Source of the DNA: Hofstenia miamia
Lineage: Eukaryota > Xenacoelomorpha > Acoela
NCBI GenBank assembly: GCA_004352715.1
Contig: SCFE01000096.1
Span: 1,567,937-1,631,936, forward strand
DNA: 64,000 bases
Reading direction: 5' to 3'
Shown here: positions 11,761-23,388 of the stretch, piece after piece
Numbering within the stretch: position 1 is the first letter of the stretch
Layout of the letters: every line of letters starts with the position of its first letter
Notes under the pieces: generated by a model
Databases searched by the model: none
What the model was told of the DNA's origin: nothing
What the model saw: only the letters and a program-made list of their open reading frames with translations
Position numbers and translations under genes: made by a program

Positions 11761-13397
11761 ATGTCATATTAAAAAAAATTTAATGTGTTACTAGAGAAAT
11801 TGCCCAATGTTTGTATTTGTATATAATTAAAGGGACTACGGACTATACCACTTTTTAGTCCCATTGGCATGACATTTGCACCACATATGTATAATAAAAA
11901 ATGACTACTTTATTCATAGAAATTTTCTCATTTTCTTTGCCATTCTTAGGGCAACCAAAAAGTAACTTGTAAAATTCTAAAATGTAACTTAGCAATGTAA
12001 AAAAAATATGCACTTATGTAGCAAAATACATAAACTTTCTCATTCAGTTGTAACAAAACTATAGTATTAAGCAAGCAACAAATATATATATATATATATT
12101 TTTTTTTCTTGGCAAAATGTTCAATTTTTGGACAAATGCTTTCCAGAAGGGCACCACTAACATTGAATTGCATTTCTGCAAATGTTTATCCTTTAAGGAA
12201 AATTTTTTGCAACTTTTCTGATCCAAATGAGTTAATTTTGGATCTTAGAATTCAAATATGGAGAATGTCTAACGTAAATTTTAAACATGAAGTAACCACA
12301 GCCAACTGTTGCATTAATAAAAAATGTGACTGATATATATTTAGCAACCAAAGCCATTGCATGGCCATAAATGCGTTTATGTTAAGTTTCAGCTGCTTAA
12401 GAATACAAAACGTCACAACATAGCATTTTGTTGCCCTACTCATATTATTGGTACAGCCTATTTTTGACTGTACACTCATGTAATTTTATCATTTTTCAAA
12501 TTCGAATCGGTTTTTCGGTGATAGAATTACAAGAGTGAAGCATGGTGTATTGACCAGATGAAAAGTATATTTAAATCTTGTCGAAACGGTTTTATATTTT
12601 TGTGCAATATTTCTGCAGTTCTTGTCAAAAATAATATATCTGACAATAATGAAAAATAGATATCTTTTTTTCTTTTTGTACCAATTATGTAAAAACCATT
12701 TTGAAAATGAAAAAAACCCTTCGACAAATTTTAGATATTCAATTTGGCTTTCAAAAGCTGTCTTTGTTTTTTTCTAACATCAAGAATGAAAATTGCATTA
12801 GCGTTTTAGTGTAAAAAACTGGAGAATGTAAGAAATGCTAAAATTTGTTTAACATAGAGATTTATTTCTACCAAAATGCTTCTAATTATTCTAATTATGT
12901 ATTTTGAAGTTGACCCAAAAAATTCAAAGAAAATTTCCTATTGTTTCTGTTTAATGTATATTTTTTAAGCAAAAGAGACATAGCTCTTATATTTATTACA
13001 AATTTTGCCTACGATATTTTGCTCTGAGGGTGCCAATTGAAAAACAGAAATTATAACGTATAATAATGCTGCATAACTTATCACCAAAGTTTCATTATGG
13101 ACAACTGGTCTTTTTTAATATGGCATAGTCTAATAGAACCGTTTCAAACGAATCAAGCATTTTTCTAAATGTGATCTCAGAGTGGTCAATTGACCCTCTA
13201 TTTCAAGGGGGGTCCCACTGCACCCAGGAATCTAATTTTTACCAGAAGTCTACTCTTACCCAAGGATGAAATTATACTATAAAACCAAAAAGGGTTCAAC
13301 TGACTTATGTTAAATTATAAATTTAAAATCATTTTATTTTTAGTAAGGAAATCGACTCCATGCCCATCATCTTCTAGTTGCCAAATTGATAACAAAA
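11761..13397. other. Non-coding region
   Basis: No supported gene. It holds a (TA)n tract at 12079-12100 followed by a T-run. A slightly G/C-richer patch near 13180-13260 ('aaggggggtcccactgc') has no match I can name. Confidence 0.5.
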
Positions 13398-13630
13398 ATT
13401 CTACGTTGGGTTTATAATAAAATTAATCACGAACTACTATTAAGCTACCAATATTTCTCTAAACATGGACATGTAAGAACCAATTACAGAGTTTTAAAAA
13501 AGGAGTTCTTCAAGGATCAATTTTAGGCAAAATAATATTTCCAGTGTATTTCCACTTGCAAGCTGTTCACTCTACAAATACCAATATAAAAATTGCTGAT
13601 GAGGTAACAATGATAACTCCAATAAGAAAG
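13398..13630 (+). pseudogene. LINE reverse-transcriptase fragment
   Basis: In-frame translation at 13500-13620 gives KGVLQGSILGKIIFPVYF followed by KIADEVTMI. This is the GVPQGSILGPILF...YADDTTI core of non-LTR reverse transcriptases with the catalytic YADD decayed to IADE. The preceding segment (KILRWVYNKINHELLL) fits the region before the QG motif. The fragment is short and long dead. The clade cannot be set beyond CR1/Jockey-like. Confidence 0.65.
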
Positions 13631-14201
13631 AACTACCCTATTAGGAGAGAATTTTAAAAAGACGTTTTGAAAATTAAGCATATATCAAAATCAAAACAAA
13701 TGCTTTAAAATCTCATTATCTTCAAATTATAATAATGGTTTGCAACATGTGTGAATTGAGGAATGTCAGATTATTTCAATTGTCTAAGTCATTTTATTAA
13801 TGCTGTTTTAGACTAATCTGTAATTTTCTATACATAAAATTGAGCTCAAAATTACATAAATGTTTAAAAGAGTATAATTAAACAGAAAGGCTTGAGGAAT
13901 GCATTTTATATTTAATTTCAGTCTTGAGTTTAAGCCTGCTAAATTTTTTAAATTCTATTAACACTAGAAACGCGACGATAAGTCAAAGTGACCTTTAATC
14001 ATTTTTTGTTTACTCCATTATTCATTCAGCAAAAACACTAGCTGCTAGATATACCTCCAATTATGTTGATAATCTTATTGAATTTTTTATGTTTAGAAAT
14101 CTTGTTTTAATTCCATAGTTTTCGCATTTGAAACATTAAATGTAAATTCATTCAAGGAGCACTCGATGTTCTAGTATTCAATTTATATTTATGGATCCAA
14201 C

Positions 14202-15329
14202 CAGTGCATTAACGTGTATCGCTTTTGTCGTGTATCGGTATTTCGTGTATCTTAACTGATCGTGTATCGGTATTTCGTGTACTTAAAAATCGTATATTTC
14301 AGGTATTTTCGTGTATTTAGAAACTAAATTTCAATTAACAAAGAATTTATTCAATAAATGAAATTTGAGCAAAAGCTTAAAAATTTTTAGGAGAAATGCT
14401 GTTCGTCTGTCGCTATATCTAAATTTGCAAACAGAAAACAGACGTTCAACTGGACCACTGCTTGCTGAAATGCTCAAAATCTCTAGAACAACATTTTTAA
14501 AATCATTAGACTTAGGAGATTCACACAAAATTCAACAATATCTGAATTCGGGCTAGCAGTGGCACCATCTAGATATGAAAGTAAAAAATCGTGTGTTGCT
14601 GATTTTTGAGCATGTAAAGGAGTGCAAAAATCTAAGATTTTCTTTTTTATGGTGATTGAGTGACTTGAGCTTCTGTAATTTGCAGGGAAATTCTTTCTTT
14701 GATATAAGGCTCCAAAAATTTTAAGAATAGTCGCTTAGTTATCAGTTAATTAAAACTACGATAATTGTATATTTTATCAACGCCACTAGTTTTGATTTAG
14801 AAATAACTAATTTTTTTTTTAGATTCTGAATTTTTCAAATCGGGTAAGCTAATGCTATTAACATATCAGAGTAAGAAAAATATGCCAATATTTTTACTGT
14901 CCACGCAAGATCGTGATGCTGTGGAAACTAATATTTGTAATCGAAGGAAGAAACCGGGAAGTTTTTACAACTAAACTAAATGTGGTGTGGATGGAATTTG
15001 TAGAAGTCTATATTCACAAAAGCAGCATTATGAAGGTGGGCAATAGCTGCATTTTACAATTTGCTGGACCTTTCAATGATAAATGCCTGGGTTATTTTCA
15101 ACAAAACTACTGGAAATAACATAAGTTGTCGCATATTTATGCTTGAAATTGCCATGCAATTAATTGAAGGACAATGAATAACAGATTGCTCTACAATACA
15201 CGTTAAACGATTTGAAATACACGATTTTTTGATTAGTATTCAGCTTTTTTCGTTTATCGGTATTTCGTGTATCGTTACTGAAAATTTAATGTATAATATC
15301 GTATATCGGTAGTACACGTCAATGCACTG
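14202..15329 (-). mobile_element. Complete but inactive hAT transposon, 1,128 bp
   Basis: It is flanked by a perfect 8-bp target duplication, GATCCAAC, at 14194-14201 and 15330-15337, the hallmark length for hAT elements. Termini are CAGTGCATTAACGTGTA and, inverted, CAGTGCATTGACGTGTA, one mismatch in 17. Inside both ends, subterminal repeats 'cgtgtatcggtatttcgtgt' recur: two or three copies on the left (14211-14330), and on the right near 15250-15310 in the same written orientation. Such clustered subterminal motifs normally bind transposase. The only transposase left is the C-terminal dimerisation region (14331-14528), so the copy is non-autonomous. Confidence 0.9.
14331..14528 (-). pseudogene. 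hAT transposase C-terminal dimerisation domain remnant
   Basis: The minus-strand frame reads LEILSISASSGPVERLFS followed by SDRR, the signature of the hAT C-terminal (Dimer_Tnp_hAT) domain, where the consensus is L.IP.SSA.VER.FS..g.i.s..R. It has a stop upstream in frame and ends at 14331. The RNase H-like catalytic core is missing, and the rest of the element (14529-15200) is not readable as transposase. Confidence 0.85.
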
Positions 15330-15439
15330 GATCCAACAACGCATTTTACCGCAACATTCTCTTCCATTTTTGTTCGTTAATACAAAAAACATAATATTGT
15401 TTGCATGTTCTTGCGATAATATAATCGTTTTATTGTTGA

Positions 15440-15690
15440 CAGTGTTTATTTATTTTGACAAACCATGATTTAATGTTAGTTAATTCCTTGCGTATCATCC
15501 ACATATTTAACTATTTGGTAACCACTGATTACATTTACAATATATTTATTAAAAAATATTAAATATAATTGGAGGTCCAATCCCTGAATCTTGTGGAATG
15601 CCAAGTGTCATCAATTGGTATTATGAGGAATCATTTTCAGTCTTGATACTATTAAACCTGTCCACCAGAAAACTATTAATCATAACTAGG
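15440..15690 (-). pseudogene. LINE reverse-transcriptase fragment
   Basis: The minus strand reads MINSFLVDRFNSIKTEN, then LGIPQDSGIGPPIIFNIF, then KYVDDTQ. This equals the WI.SFL.dR, GIPQGSvLGP.lF and Y(A/V)DDT blocks of a non-LTR reverse transcriptase. Stops and frame shifts separate the blocks. The scrap lies about 100 bases beyond the right hAT target duplication. Confidence 0.65.
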
Positions 15691-17720
15691 GCCTGGTTAT
15701 TTCAGAAAACTTAAGGACTGAAAAATATTTTTCGAGCATTTTAGAATGCTGATTTTGAATATAATTTTTTCACAAAAATATGTTTTACCACTGCTGACTT
15801 TTTTTAAAAGCATCTATTTACAAAGAAGATCCGAAATAAGAGGTATCACAACAGCGGTAAACATATTTTTGACTTGAAAACAAGAAAATGATTTATATAT
15901 TAAAAATCGCTTTGTAAGAGAACGAAAATTAGTGTAAGAATCATCGTGAAGCAGTTTTTTCAATTAAATTTGATGCCAAATTAATAATTTTTCGTTTGCA
16001 TTCTTGTTGTGAGTCTTTATTTAAGTTTTTCTGAAAGCTACTCTTTTAAGAAGGACATTGCTTAGTCGTTGAATTAGCCGGTATGGAAATTTAGGAAAGT
16101 TAAAAATCTCTTTCATTTCCGACAAAATAAAAATTAATCGCTCTCGACATAAACTGTCCTTTTCAATTTCATATAATTATATGCTTTACAAACAGAGTAA
16201 TATAATTCATCATTTGGATATTTTAATCCACCTCTGTTGAGACTGTCAATTATTGAAGAATTTTAGGAAGGTCTGAAATCAACTGAAAATGCTAAATGCT
16301 TTGGGGCCAAAAATCTAGCAACATAAAAAATGAAGAAGTATGCAACCTTTTTCAAGAGCTAATATGTCAAAATAAAGTGAACATTCATGTACTGCGTCCT
16401 CTCTACCAAAACTTGATAGCATAATGACGGAATTATTTCTTACAATAAAGCCACAAACCGAAAATTTGAGTAAAAAATCTTCCCAATAAGTTGACGATGA
16501 TATTGAATCATTTTTAAAAATAAATTCATTTCATCAATGTCTGGATTACGCGTTTTAGTAGTTGGTTCTCGGAATACAAGAGTTTCGAGTACTTGGAAAT
16601 AATGATGGCAATTATGCCGGAACTTCATATCGTCTGCCACTTGCTTTCATTGTAATATCACAAGGCCAGTGCTTTCTGCAAACTCCCATGTTTTTCATAA
16701 TTTCATTCACATTAATAATATTAGGTAAGCAATTTAACCAGGCTAGTTTACTTTCTTCATTTTGAGGAAAACTATAAATTGAAATATTTCCTTGATTTTG
16801 CCTTCTGCTTTTTCTTTCTTTGTCAATTCATAACAGATCGACAATTTCCAAAGGAAAATTTTTACCCTTATTGTATAGAGAAAAAGTGAAAATTTAATAC
16901 GTGCTTAGCTAATGATAAAAAAATTTCATTTTCATCAAAAAACTGTCTGTGTCAAAGATGGACAGGAGTCAAAACGTAAGTCCTAAGCCCGGGTCGCCCT
17001 ACGCCCTNNNNNNNNNNNNNNNNNNNNNCAAAGGAAAATTTTTACCCTTATTGTATAGAGAAAAAGTGAAAATTTAATACGTGCTTAGCTAATGATAAAA
17101 AAATTTCATTTTCATCAAAAAACTGTCTGTGTCAAAGATGGACAGGAGTCAAAACGTAAGTCCTAAGCCCGGGTCGCCCTACGCCCTAAGAAAAATTAGG
17201 CTTTGATCTTTTTCAAGAATTCTTAATATATAATCAGGATTCGAAATATTCGCTAAATTTTAAACTGTATTTTTCAATTGCTTCTTGCACAACCACTTAA
17301 GTTTATTTCTTTGTGATTATTACTTCTTTTAACAATCTTTTTTATTAAGATTCATATGCAATTAAAAAGAAAACAATCATTTCTTCATCAAAATTTTTTC
17401 ATTTAATTTTACCGAAGCAAAGCATCTCAAAATCATTGAACGTATATTAATTAGATCATTTCAAACAAAAAGGATTATGTATATAAAGTATTGTTACCAA
17501 TAATTAGGATTTAGCGAAATAAAATAATAATTTAGTAAGGAAACACCCGATGGCTTTTTTTAGTCGAAATATATTTTGATTTAAATGTTATAGTGTAAAA
17601 ATAATCTTAAAAATGAGATTAATCATATTAAACAAAAAATTATTTGGTATATTCAGACTTCTCACTAAAAATTACATCACCTAAAACAAATGAAAAGTTT
17701 AGTAATGAAGGTGATATGCC
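15691..17720. other. Non-coding region with a gap and a duplicated contig end
   Basis: No clear gene. The open frames at 16440-16640 (minus) and 16562-16765 (plus) overlap antiparallel and carry no motif. A 21-N gap at 17008-17028 is flanked by two copies of the same 159-base sequence (separate entry). Confidence 0.5.
16849..17187. other. 159-bp direct duplication flanking a 21-N gap
   Basis: 16849-17007 and 17029-17187 appear identical, each starting 'caaaggaaaa' and ending 'cctacgccct'. The Ns lie exactly between them. This is what overlapping contig ends look like when a scaffolder fails to merge them. Confidence 0.85.
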
Positions 17721-17721
17721 A

Positions 17722-17880
17722 ACAAACTTAGTTTCATTCCTACATGTGATGATGGCGATAAATCATATATCGGTGAAACTAAACGAAATCTGGGAATCAG
17801 ATCTAATGAACGTTTGAGAGGTCATTTAAACCCAGAAACTCTTACCCATCACCAAAATAAGGAAGATCATTTTTAAATTT
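17722..17880 (+). pseudogene. Penelope-like element GIY-YIG endonuclease fragment
   Basis: An in-frame stretch gives IPTCDDGDKSYIGETKRNL, then RSNERLRGHLN and LTHHQNKEDHF. It matches the C-terminal endonuclease of Penelope-like retroelements: an IPC..C..-type lead, the YIGET half of GIY-YIG, the R in R(L..R..EH), and a spaced H...H. The first cysteine and arginine are kept; the catalytic EH motif reads ERLRGH. The upstream reverse transcriptase is not visible, and the frame stops at about 17875. Confidence 0.6.
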
Positions 17881-17914
17881 TAATTAGAATAGAACATCTG
17901 AAAATTGCAGAGGC

Positions 17915-17935
17915 AATATATATATATATATATAA
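17915..17935. repeat. (TA)n microsatellite
   Basis: About ten TA units, followed by a 'tcgagt/ctcgcgagtcga'-containing stretch up to the gap. Confidence 0.85.
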
Positions 17936-18226
17936 CTAACTCGCGAGTCGAATTACAATTATATTTCGACTTGTAATTCTCGTTAAGCTCAGCTATATAT
18001 AACTATGCGGCCTTACATAAATGTAGAGAAGAAATACTACATGCGAAACGAAATGAGATGATTTACAATTTGGGGAAAATTATGAAAGTTTGTTGAATTC
18101 TTCGACATCAGGGCAAACATGGACGAAAATAGATGAAATTTAAGCAAATATCGAATTGGGTTCGAGTACTCGAAATGCCGAGTTGAGTTTTTGGTCCTCA
18201 AGTCGAGTATATATATATATATATAT

Positions 18227-19226
18227 NNNNNNNNNNNNNNNNNNNNNNNNNNNNNNNNNNNNNNNNNNNNNNNNNNNNNNNNNNNNNNNNNNNNNNNNNN
18301 NNNNNNNNNNNNNNNNNNNNNNNNNNNNNNNNNNNNNNNNNNNNNNNNNNNNNNNNNNNNNNNNNNNNNNNNNNNNNNNNNNNNNNNNNNNNNNNNNNNN
18401 NNNNNNNNNNNNNNNNNNNNNNNNNNNNNNNNNNNNNNNNNNNNNNNNNNNNNNNNNNNNNNNNNNNNNNNNNNNNNNNNNNNNNNNNNNNNNNNNNNNN
18501 NNNNNNNNNNNNNNNNNNNNNNNNNNNNNNNNNNNNNNNNNNNNNNNNNNNNNNNNNNNNNNNNNNNNNNNNNNNNNNNNNNNNNNNNNNNNNNNNNNNN
18601 NNNNNNNNNNNNNNNNNNNNNNNNNNNNNNNNNNNNNNNNNNNNNNNNNNNNNNNNNNNNNNNNNNNNNNNNNNNNNNNNNNNNNNNNNNNNNNNNNNNN
18701 NNNNNNNNNNNNNNNNNNNNNNNNNNNNNNNNNNNNNNNNNNNNNNNNNNNNNNNNNNNNNNNNNNNNNNNNNNNNNNNNNNNNNNNNNNNNNNNNNNNN
18801 NNNNNNNNNNNNNNNNNNNNNNNNNNNNNNNNNNNNNNNNNNNNNNNNNNNNNNNNNNNNNNNNNNNNNNNNNNNNNNNNNNNNNNNNNNNNNNNNNNNN
18901 NNNNNNNNNNNNNNNNNNNNNNNNNNNNNNNNNNNNNNNNNNNNNNNNNNNNNNNNNNNNNNNNNNNNNNNNNNNNNNNNNNNNNNNNNNNNNNNNNNNN
19001 NNNNNNNNNNNNNNNNNNNNNNNNNNNNNNNNNNNNNNNNNNNNNNNNNNNNNNNNNNNNNNNNNNNNNNNNNNNNNNNNNNNNNNNNNNNNNNNNNNNN
19101 NNNNNNNNNNNNNNNNNNNNNNNNNNNNNNNNNNNNNNNNNNNNNNNNNNNNNNNNNNNNNNNNNNNNNNNNNNNNNNNNNNNNNNNNNNNNNNNNNNNN
19201 NNNNNNNNNNNNNNNNNNNNNNNNNN
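18227..19226. other. Assembly gap of 1,000 Ns
   Basis: Exactly 1,000 Ns, so a default-size scaffold gap. It begins and ends inside (TA)n sequence, suggesting that a TA microsatellite broke the assembly. Open frames that run through the Ns are meaningless. Confidence 0.98.
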
Positions 19227-19542
19227 TATATATAAGCTTAGTAATATTAACTATGTTCGGTTATGGGTATTCGTGCAAAGCGAGAGAGGCTTTTAATACA
19301 ACGTCAACCCATCAGTAAATACTTTCTTGTGCCGTATCCAGCCGTACATTAAAATGAAATTTTCTTTGGTGCTCTTAAGCAATGTAAACATTTTCAATAA
19401 AATTTCGAACTTTATTCAAGTATTTTTAACATTTTATTAAGAATTTGTTTGGAACTATCTAGTTTAGTTTAACGCTTATGGAATGGAAATACGGCTGTTT
19501 ATTATACAGTTTAGTTAGTTTTAGCCCACTTTGTTGATATTG

Positions 19543-20090
19543 ATGGTGTGCGAAGTGCAATACTAGTGATCTGAAAGAAGACTGGATACAATGCGATATT
19601 TGTGATTCATGGTTCCACAACTCATGCTCAGGACTTTCACACGATGATGATCAGGATGATCACACGATTTAAAAGAGCTAAGTTACTTTTATTTCTTTGT
19701 ATTATCTGCTTGGAATGGAGACGAAAACCAGCTCTTGCCTTGGAAGAGAGCATTAAGTCAGTTATCAAAGAAAAGTTACCAACAATGGCTGGCAAGCCGT
19801 CACTGAATCGATAAATAAACTTAAACCTATTATTGAGACAGCAAGCGTTTTACGGTCGGCAAAGGCGGATCCTACCCCTCCGCATCTTCCACACACAGGA
19901 ATTCGGATTAGTAACTTGAGGGGATCCTCGGCAAAAACTCAAACAGGAAGAATAAAAGAGGAACTGTCAAAAGATGAGGTGGCTATTGAAAAACGTCTAT
20001 TGAAAGAGCATTATGAGATGATTAAGAACGGAGTTGCTAAAGAAAATTCATATACGAAACCTAAAGGTTTTTGTTGATGGGGCTGAGAAG
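19543..20090 (+). pseudogene. LINE ORF1 remnant with PHD-type zinc finger
   Basis: Translation shows WCAKCNTSDLKEDWIQCD followed by ICDSWFHNSCSGL: a Cys pair, then Cys-x2-Cys, then W-F-H-x2-C, as in the first part of a PHD finger. The second zinc pair is lost to a frame break near 19665. Downstream, a charged segment (ESINKLKPIIETASVLRSAK, later KEELSKDEVAIEKRLLKEHY) fits an ORF1 tail. ORF1 proteins of this sort bind the element RNA. Here it is broken by at least two frame shifts. Confidence 0.65.
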
Positions 20091-20111
20091 CAAGTAAAAA
20101 TATGACTATCG

Positions 20112-21048
20112 ATGTGTAAAATATTGTTACTTAATGTCAGATCACCCAACGCACCGTATCACCTTGAAACGGACATTCGCACCAATGCAATTGATATATG
20201 TTGCTTAACAGAGACGTGGATCAATGAAACCGTTAGGGATGGGAACGTTACAATTAACGGTCACAATTTAATTCTTCATGACCGTTCACCCCCAAACTCT
20301 CTTAAATCAAGTTGTGGGGTGTTTATATTTATATCCACAATTACATCAATTACTCTGTATTGAAAATTCCTGGCTAGCGACAAATTGAAATCCTGTGGTT
20401 GCACATACAAGAGGTGAATATGATTATTATTCTCACGTATTTTCCACCGGAGTCAATGATGCAATCACAGTTAACCGATCACGTGAACGGTGGAATTGAA
20501 GCATTGGTGAGAGAGCTGTCAAATCCAAAATTCTTTTTTTGCGGAGACTTCAACAATTTTGATGCTGGTGGAGTAATGAAGGAGTTATTACAAGCAAATT
20601 ACACACTTGGTTATGAGGAAAGATAAAGTGTCTGGATAAGGTCTTCTCGAATTACCATAATTACTTTGTGGATTTTAATCTGTTACATACAACAGTAGAA
20701 ACCGATCACTATGGTGTTATTGCTAAATACAAAGGAATAAGTCGAGCGTCGCGGAATATAACATTTAGGGACCAGCGATTTAAATATAAAGAACTGTTTC
20801 ACAACATTTTACTGATCACAGACCTATCAGCCGCATTATTATCTAATGACATTGATGAGGCACTAAAAATACTAACAAAGACATTGGAGTTTGTATACAA
20901 GGATATTTGCCATACAAAAACAGTGTCCATTTCTAACAAGGATCCTCCTTTTGTAACGCAGGTTATTAAATTGTTGCAAAAGCGCAGACAAAAATATCTG
21001 GCAAAGAACCAGATGCTGAAGCAGTTACCAAGCGTATTAGAGTGCTGA
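20112..21048 (+). pseudogene. LINE ORF2 endonuclease domain, frameshifted
   Basis: It begins MCKILLLNVRSPN, the usual start of an APE-like endonuclease, with CCLTETWIN (the catalytic E in the LTETW motif). A second frame holds FFFCGDFNNFD (the GDFN motif), and a third holds TTVETDHYGVIA (the S/TDH catalytic motif). This enzyme nicks target DNA to prime reverse transcription. The three pieces lie in three frames (20112-20363, 20399-20626, 20668-21048), so the product cannot be made. Confidence 0.8.
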
Positions 21049-21359
21049 TTTCGGAAAACGCAAAAAACAATAATAAACGCGGTTCAAAGAAGATCACGTT
21101 AAATATGACTGGAAACCAGAACGCAACGGCCAATGATCAATGTATATTTTCCATCGACGAATTGAACGAGTATTATAATTCAATTTCAAGAAATGAGGAA
21201 GCAATCGAAACAATAATAATGTACGTTTCGCAGTTAGACCCTCCTGAAGTGAACTGCCTAGAAGATCAAGTGAACTCCCGTTGGGCCAGAGGAACTTCCG
21301 TTTTGGATTTACAAAGAAAATGCCTATATCCTAGCACCCGTATACACGCACATTATTAA
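21042..21359 (+). pseudogene. LINE ORF2 linker region
   Basis: A 105-codon frame between endonuclease and reverse transcriptase. It holds FSIDELNEYYNSIS, which resembles the linker of CR1-like ORF2 (ID.LN.YF..I). It lacks a catalytic motif. Confidence 0.5.
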
Positions 21360-21949
21360 TTTATCATTGAAGCAAAGGTTATACCCAGCGGCGTGGAAAA
21401 TTGCGAAAATACAACCATTGTTAAGAGTACCTCATCCCGAGGAATTCAAGCATTATAGACATGTCTCAATTACTGTTACTGATATTATGTCACGTAGTGT
21501 TGAACGAATTGTTCTTTCGAAATTTTTTAATGCACACTTTAACAATTTTGTGTCAAAAAAGCAAATTGGGATCAACATCAACTGCTGGGATTAAACTTCT
21601 GAATGATATCAGCACTTTTATGCGATATTTTAATGTGCGCTTAATTACGCTTTACATGTCGAAAGCATTTGATGCGGTTTCCCATTCGAGTATTCTCTCT
21701 GGTCTACTAAATATTGGGACATGCCTCAACCTTTTTATCATTAACTGGATCCTTGATTTTCTTCGCAACCGGTGCTATTTTACTTCAACAAACAGCAAGA
21801 ACTCTGATGTTCTACTTACTAATCAAGGAGTTCCACAGGGTACAGTAAGTAGACCTCCCTTGTACAGTGTTTCTGTCAATAACATTGATATTCCCAAGGA
21901 GTTAGGAGGCACATTGACAATATTTGCAGATGATAATAGTTGGGCATAG
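21360..21949 (+). pseudogene. LINE ORF2 reverse transcriptase, frameshifted
   Basis: Blocks in order: PAAWKIAKIQPLLRVPHPEE, then FKHYRHVSIT (decayed NYRPIS), VERIVLSKF, YMSKAFDAVSHSSIL (D-x-SKAFD), SNQGVPQGTVSRPPLYSV, and TIFADDNSWA with the catalytic FADD intact. A shift near 21590 separates the first third from the rest. This is the CR1/Jockey-type palm and finger order. Confidence 0.85.
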
Positions 21950-22290
21950 TTGGGACTAATGACAATGCGGAAGAAATAATTGCTATTTTACAAAGTGAAT
22001 TTATGAAACGTAACTTAACAGCTCAAAATCGAAGGAACTGCTAATATTTTTAAGAGTAGGAAATTTTTCAAGAACCCAGGATAATTTTACATTCCGCCAG
22101 TCCTTACATATTGGCTACACGAATGAAGACATTACGATGCTGTACGACGTTTTATTTGTCAGCAAATTTACGTATGGGTGCTCTGTATGGGGAGGAATAT
22201 CAAACCAAATGGTGAAAAAAATAGATAAAATGCAACAAAAGTCCTTACGATTAGGATTAATTCAAAAATTTACGAGCATTAGAGATTATA

Positions 22291-22809
22291 CAGAAAATAT
22301 TTGGCAAATTTCTTAAATAACTTGCAAGTTTCCATAAAATTTAACAAACCTTGAAAAAATTTGGTAAATATTTGTCCGACTTTCCAACTTTTTTCAAATA
22401 ATATGACGCATTCTTAACAATACGTCAAACACATTCCAATGTTAAGCCTTTCATCTAGAATCCACCAAATTTTAGTATCTAATAAATTATAAGAGGGTAC
22501 TTGAAAGAACTGCTTCCACGTTACACAAAAATCTGCGCACATTTGGTAAATAGAATCAATACTGTTTCAGTGCATATGTAGTTAATTATGACATATTTTT
22601 GTTGAAGAATGTAGACCATGAGGGCATCCTCGTTTTTCTCGAAAAAACTACAAGGCTCTACCTAAAAAATACTGTTCCTTCTATCTTATGTGAAATATAA
22701 AGAAATTCCTCAATTTTTTGCAAAAAAATAGCTTAATAAGTGCTATGAAAGCTAAACTAAAATCCTAACTAAAACCATAGATTCCTACCTGAGTTATTTT
22801 ATTCTCCAG
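22291..22809. other. Non-coding region
   Basis: AT-rich, without motif. It separates the LINE tail from a possible exon. Confidence 0.5.
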
Positions 22810-23049
22810 ATGTTTGTCGCTGGCCACATCAAATATTATATTGCACACAAAGTGCTCAATGAAACTGGCCCTTTGTATGAATTAAAAAAAATCTATACAC
22901 TGGATCAACTTAAGCTGTTAAGTATATTTCAGGTGTTTTGTAAACCCAATGTATTTGTTAGAGGCCCTGTAGAATCATCAAGATTCAATCACACTGCGCC
23001 TCAACAGCAATCAAACATAATGGTGCGGGTTGCCTTAGTCATCATTATT
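22810..23049 (+). CDS. Possible exon of an unrecognised gene
   Basis: An 80-codon frame lies exactly between a good acceptor (TTTATTCTCCAG|ATG) and a good donor (ATT|GTAAGATG). The other two plus frames are closed early, so the frame is unambiguous. Composition is protein-like: HIKYYIAHKVLNETGPLYEL, later KPNVFVRGPVESSRFNH. I do not recognise it. If it splices in phase 0 to the acceptor at 23387-23388, only 14 more residues follow before a stop. It could also be chance or a decayed element. Confidence 0.35.
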
Positions 23050-23388
23050 GTAAGATGAGCAAGTACAAGTACATCAGCATTCTGAATGAGAAATTCAGCA
23101 TGTTTTAAAAAAACTATAAATTTTTAATTCAGATACTAAGAACTAGTCGATCTAGGAGATGGGACTTCTGAAATTCTTCCCCATCTGCAAAATTTTTCTT
23201 CAACATATTAAATGATGTTCAAAATGTATTCATAATACTATTAACTTTTATAAATGTTTAAAATTTTAGCATTTTTTGTATCAACTTTATAAGAATTTCT
23301 GAAATTTTGAACGCTGTTTAGCAATGCAAATTAAAAGTAACTCAGTAAAACTAATAGGCTATGTAGAAATGTTTCTTTTTCTTGACAG

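Larger units (their letters stand above)
19535..22290 (+). mobile_element. Degenerate CR1-like LINE with PHD-finger ORF1
   Basis: Ordered remnants on one strand: a PHD-type zinc finger (about 19543-19665), a charged ORF1 remainder to about 20085, an APE-type endonuclease (20112-20740), a linker, a reverse transcriptase (21360-21950) and a C-terminal tail ending LYDVLFVSKFTYGCSVWGG (about 22140-22195). Frames shift several times, so the copy is dead. CR1-group elements are known to carry PHD or esterase domains in ORF1, which fits this layout. No target duplication or 3' microsatellite end was identified. Confidence 0.8.

Noticed and set aside
18156-19318. Long open frames of 359 and 375 codons
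   Set aside because: They consist almost entirely of the 1,000-N gap.
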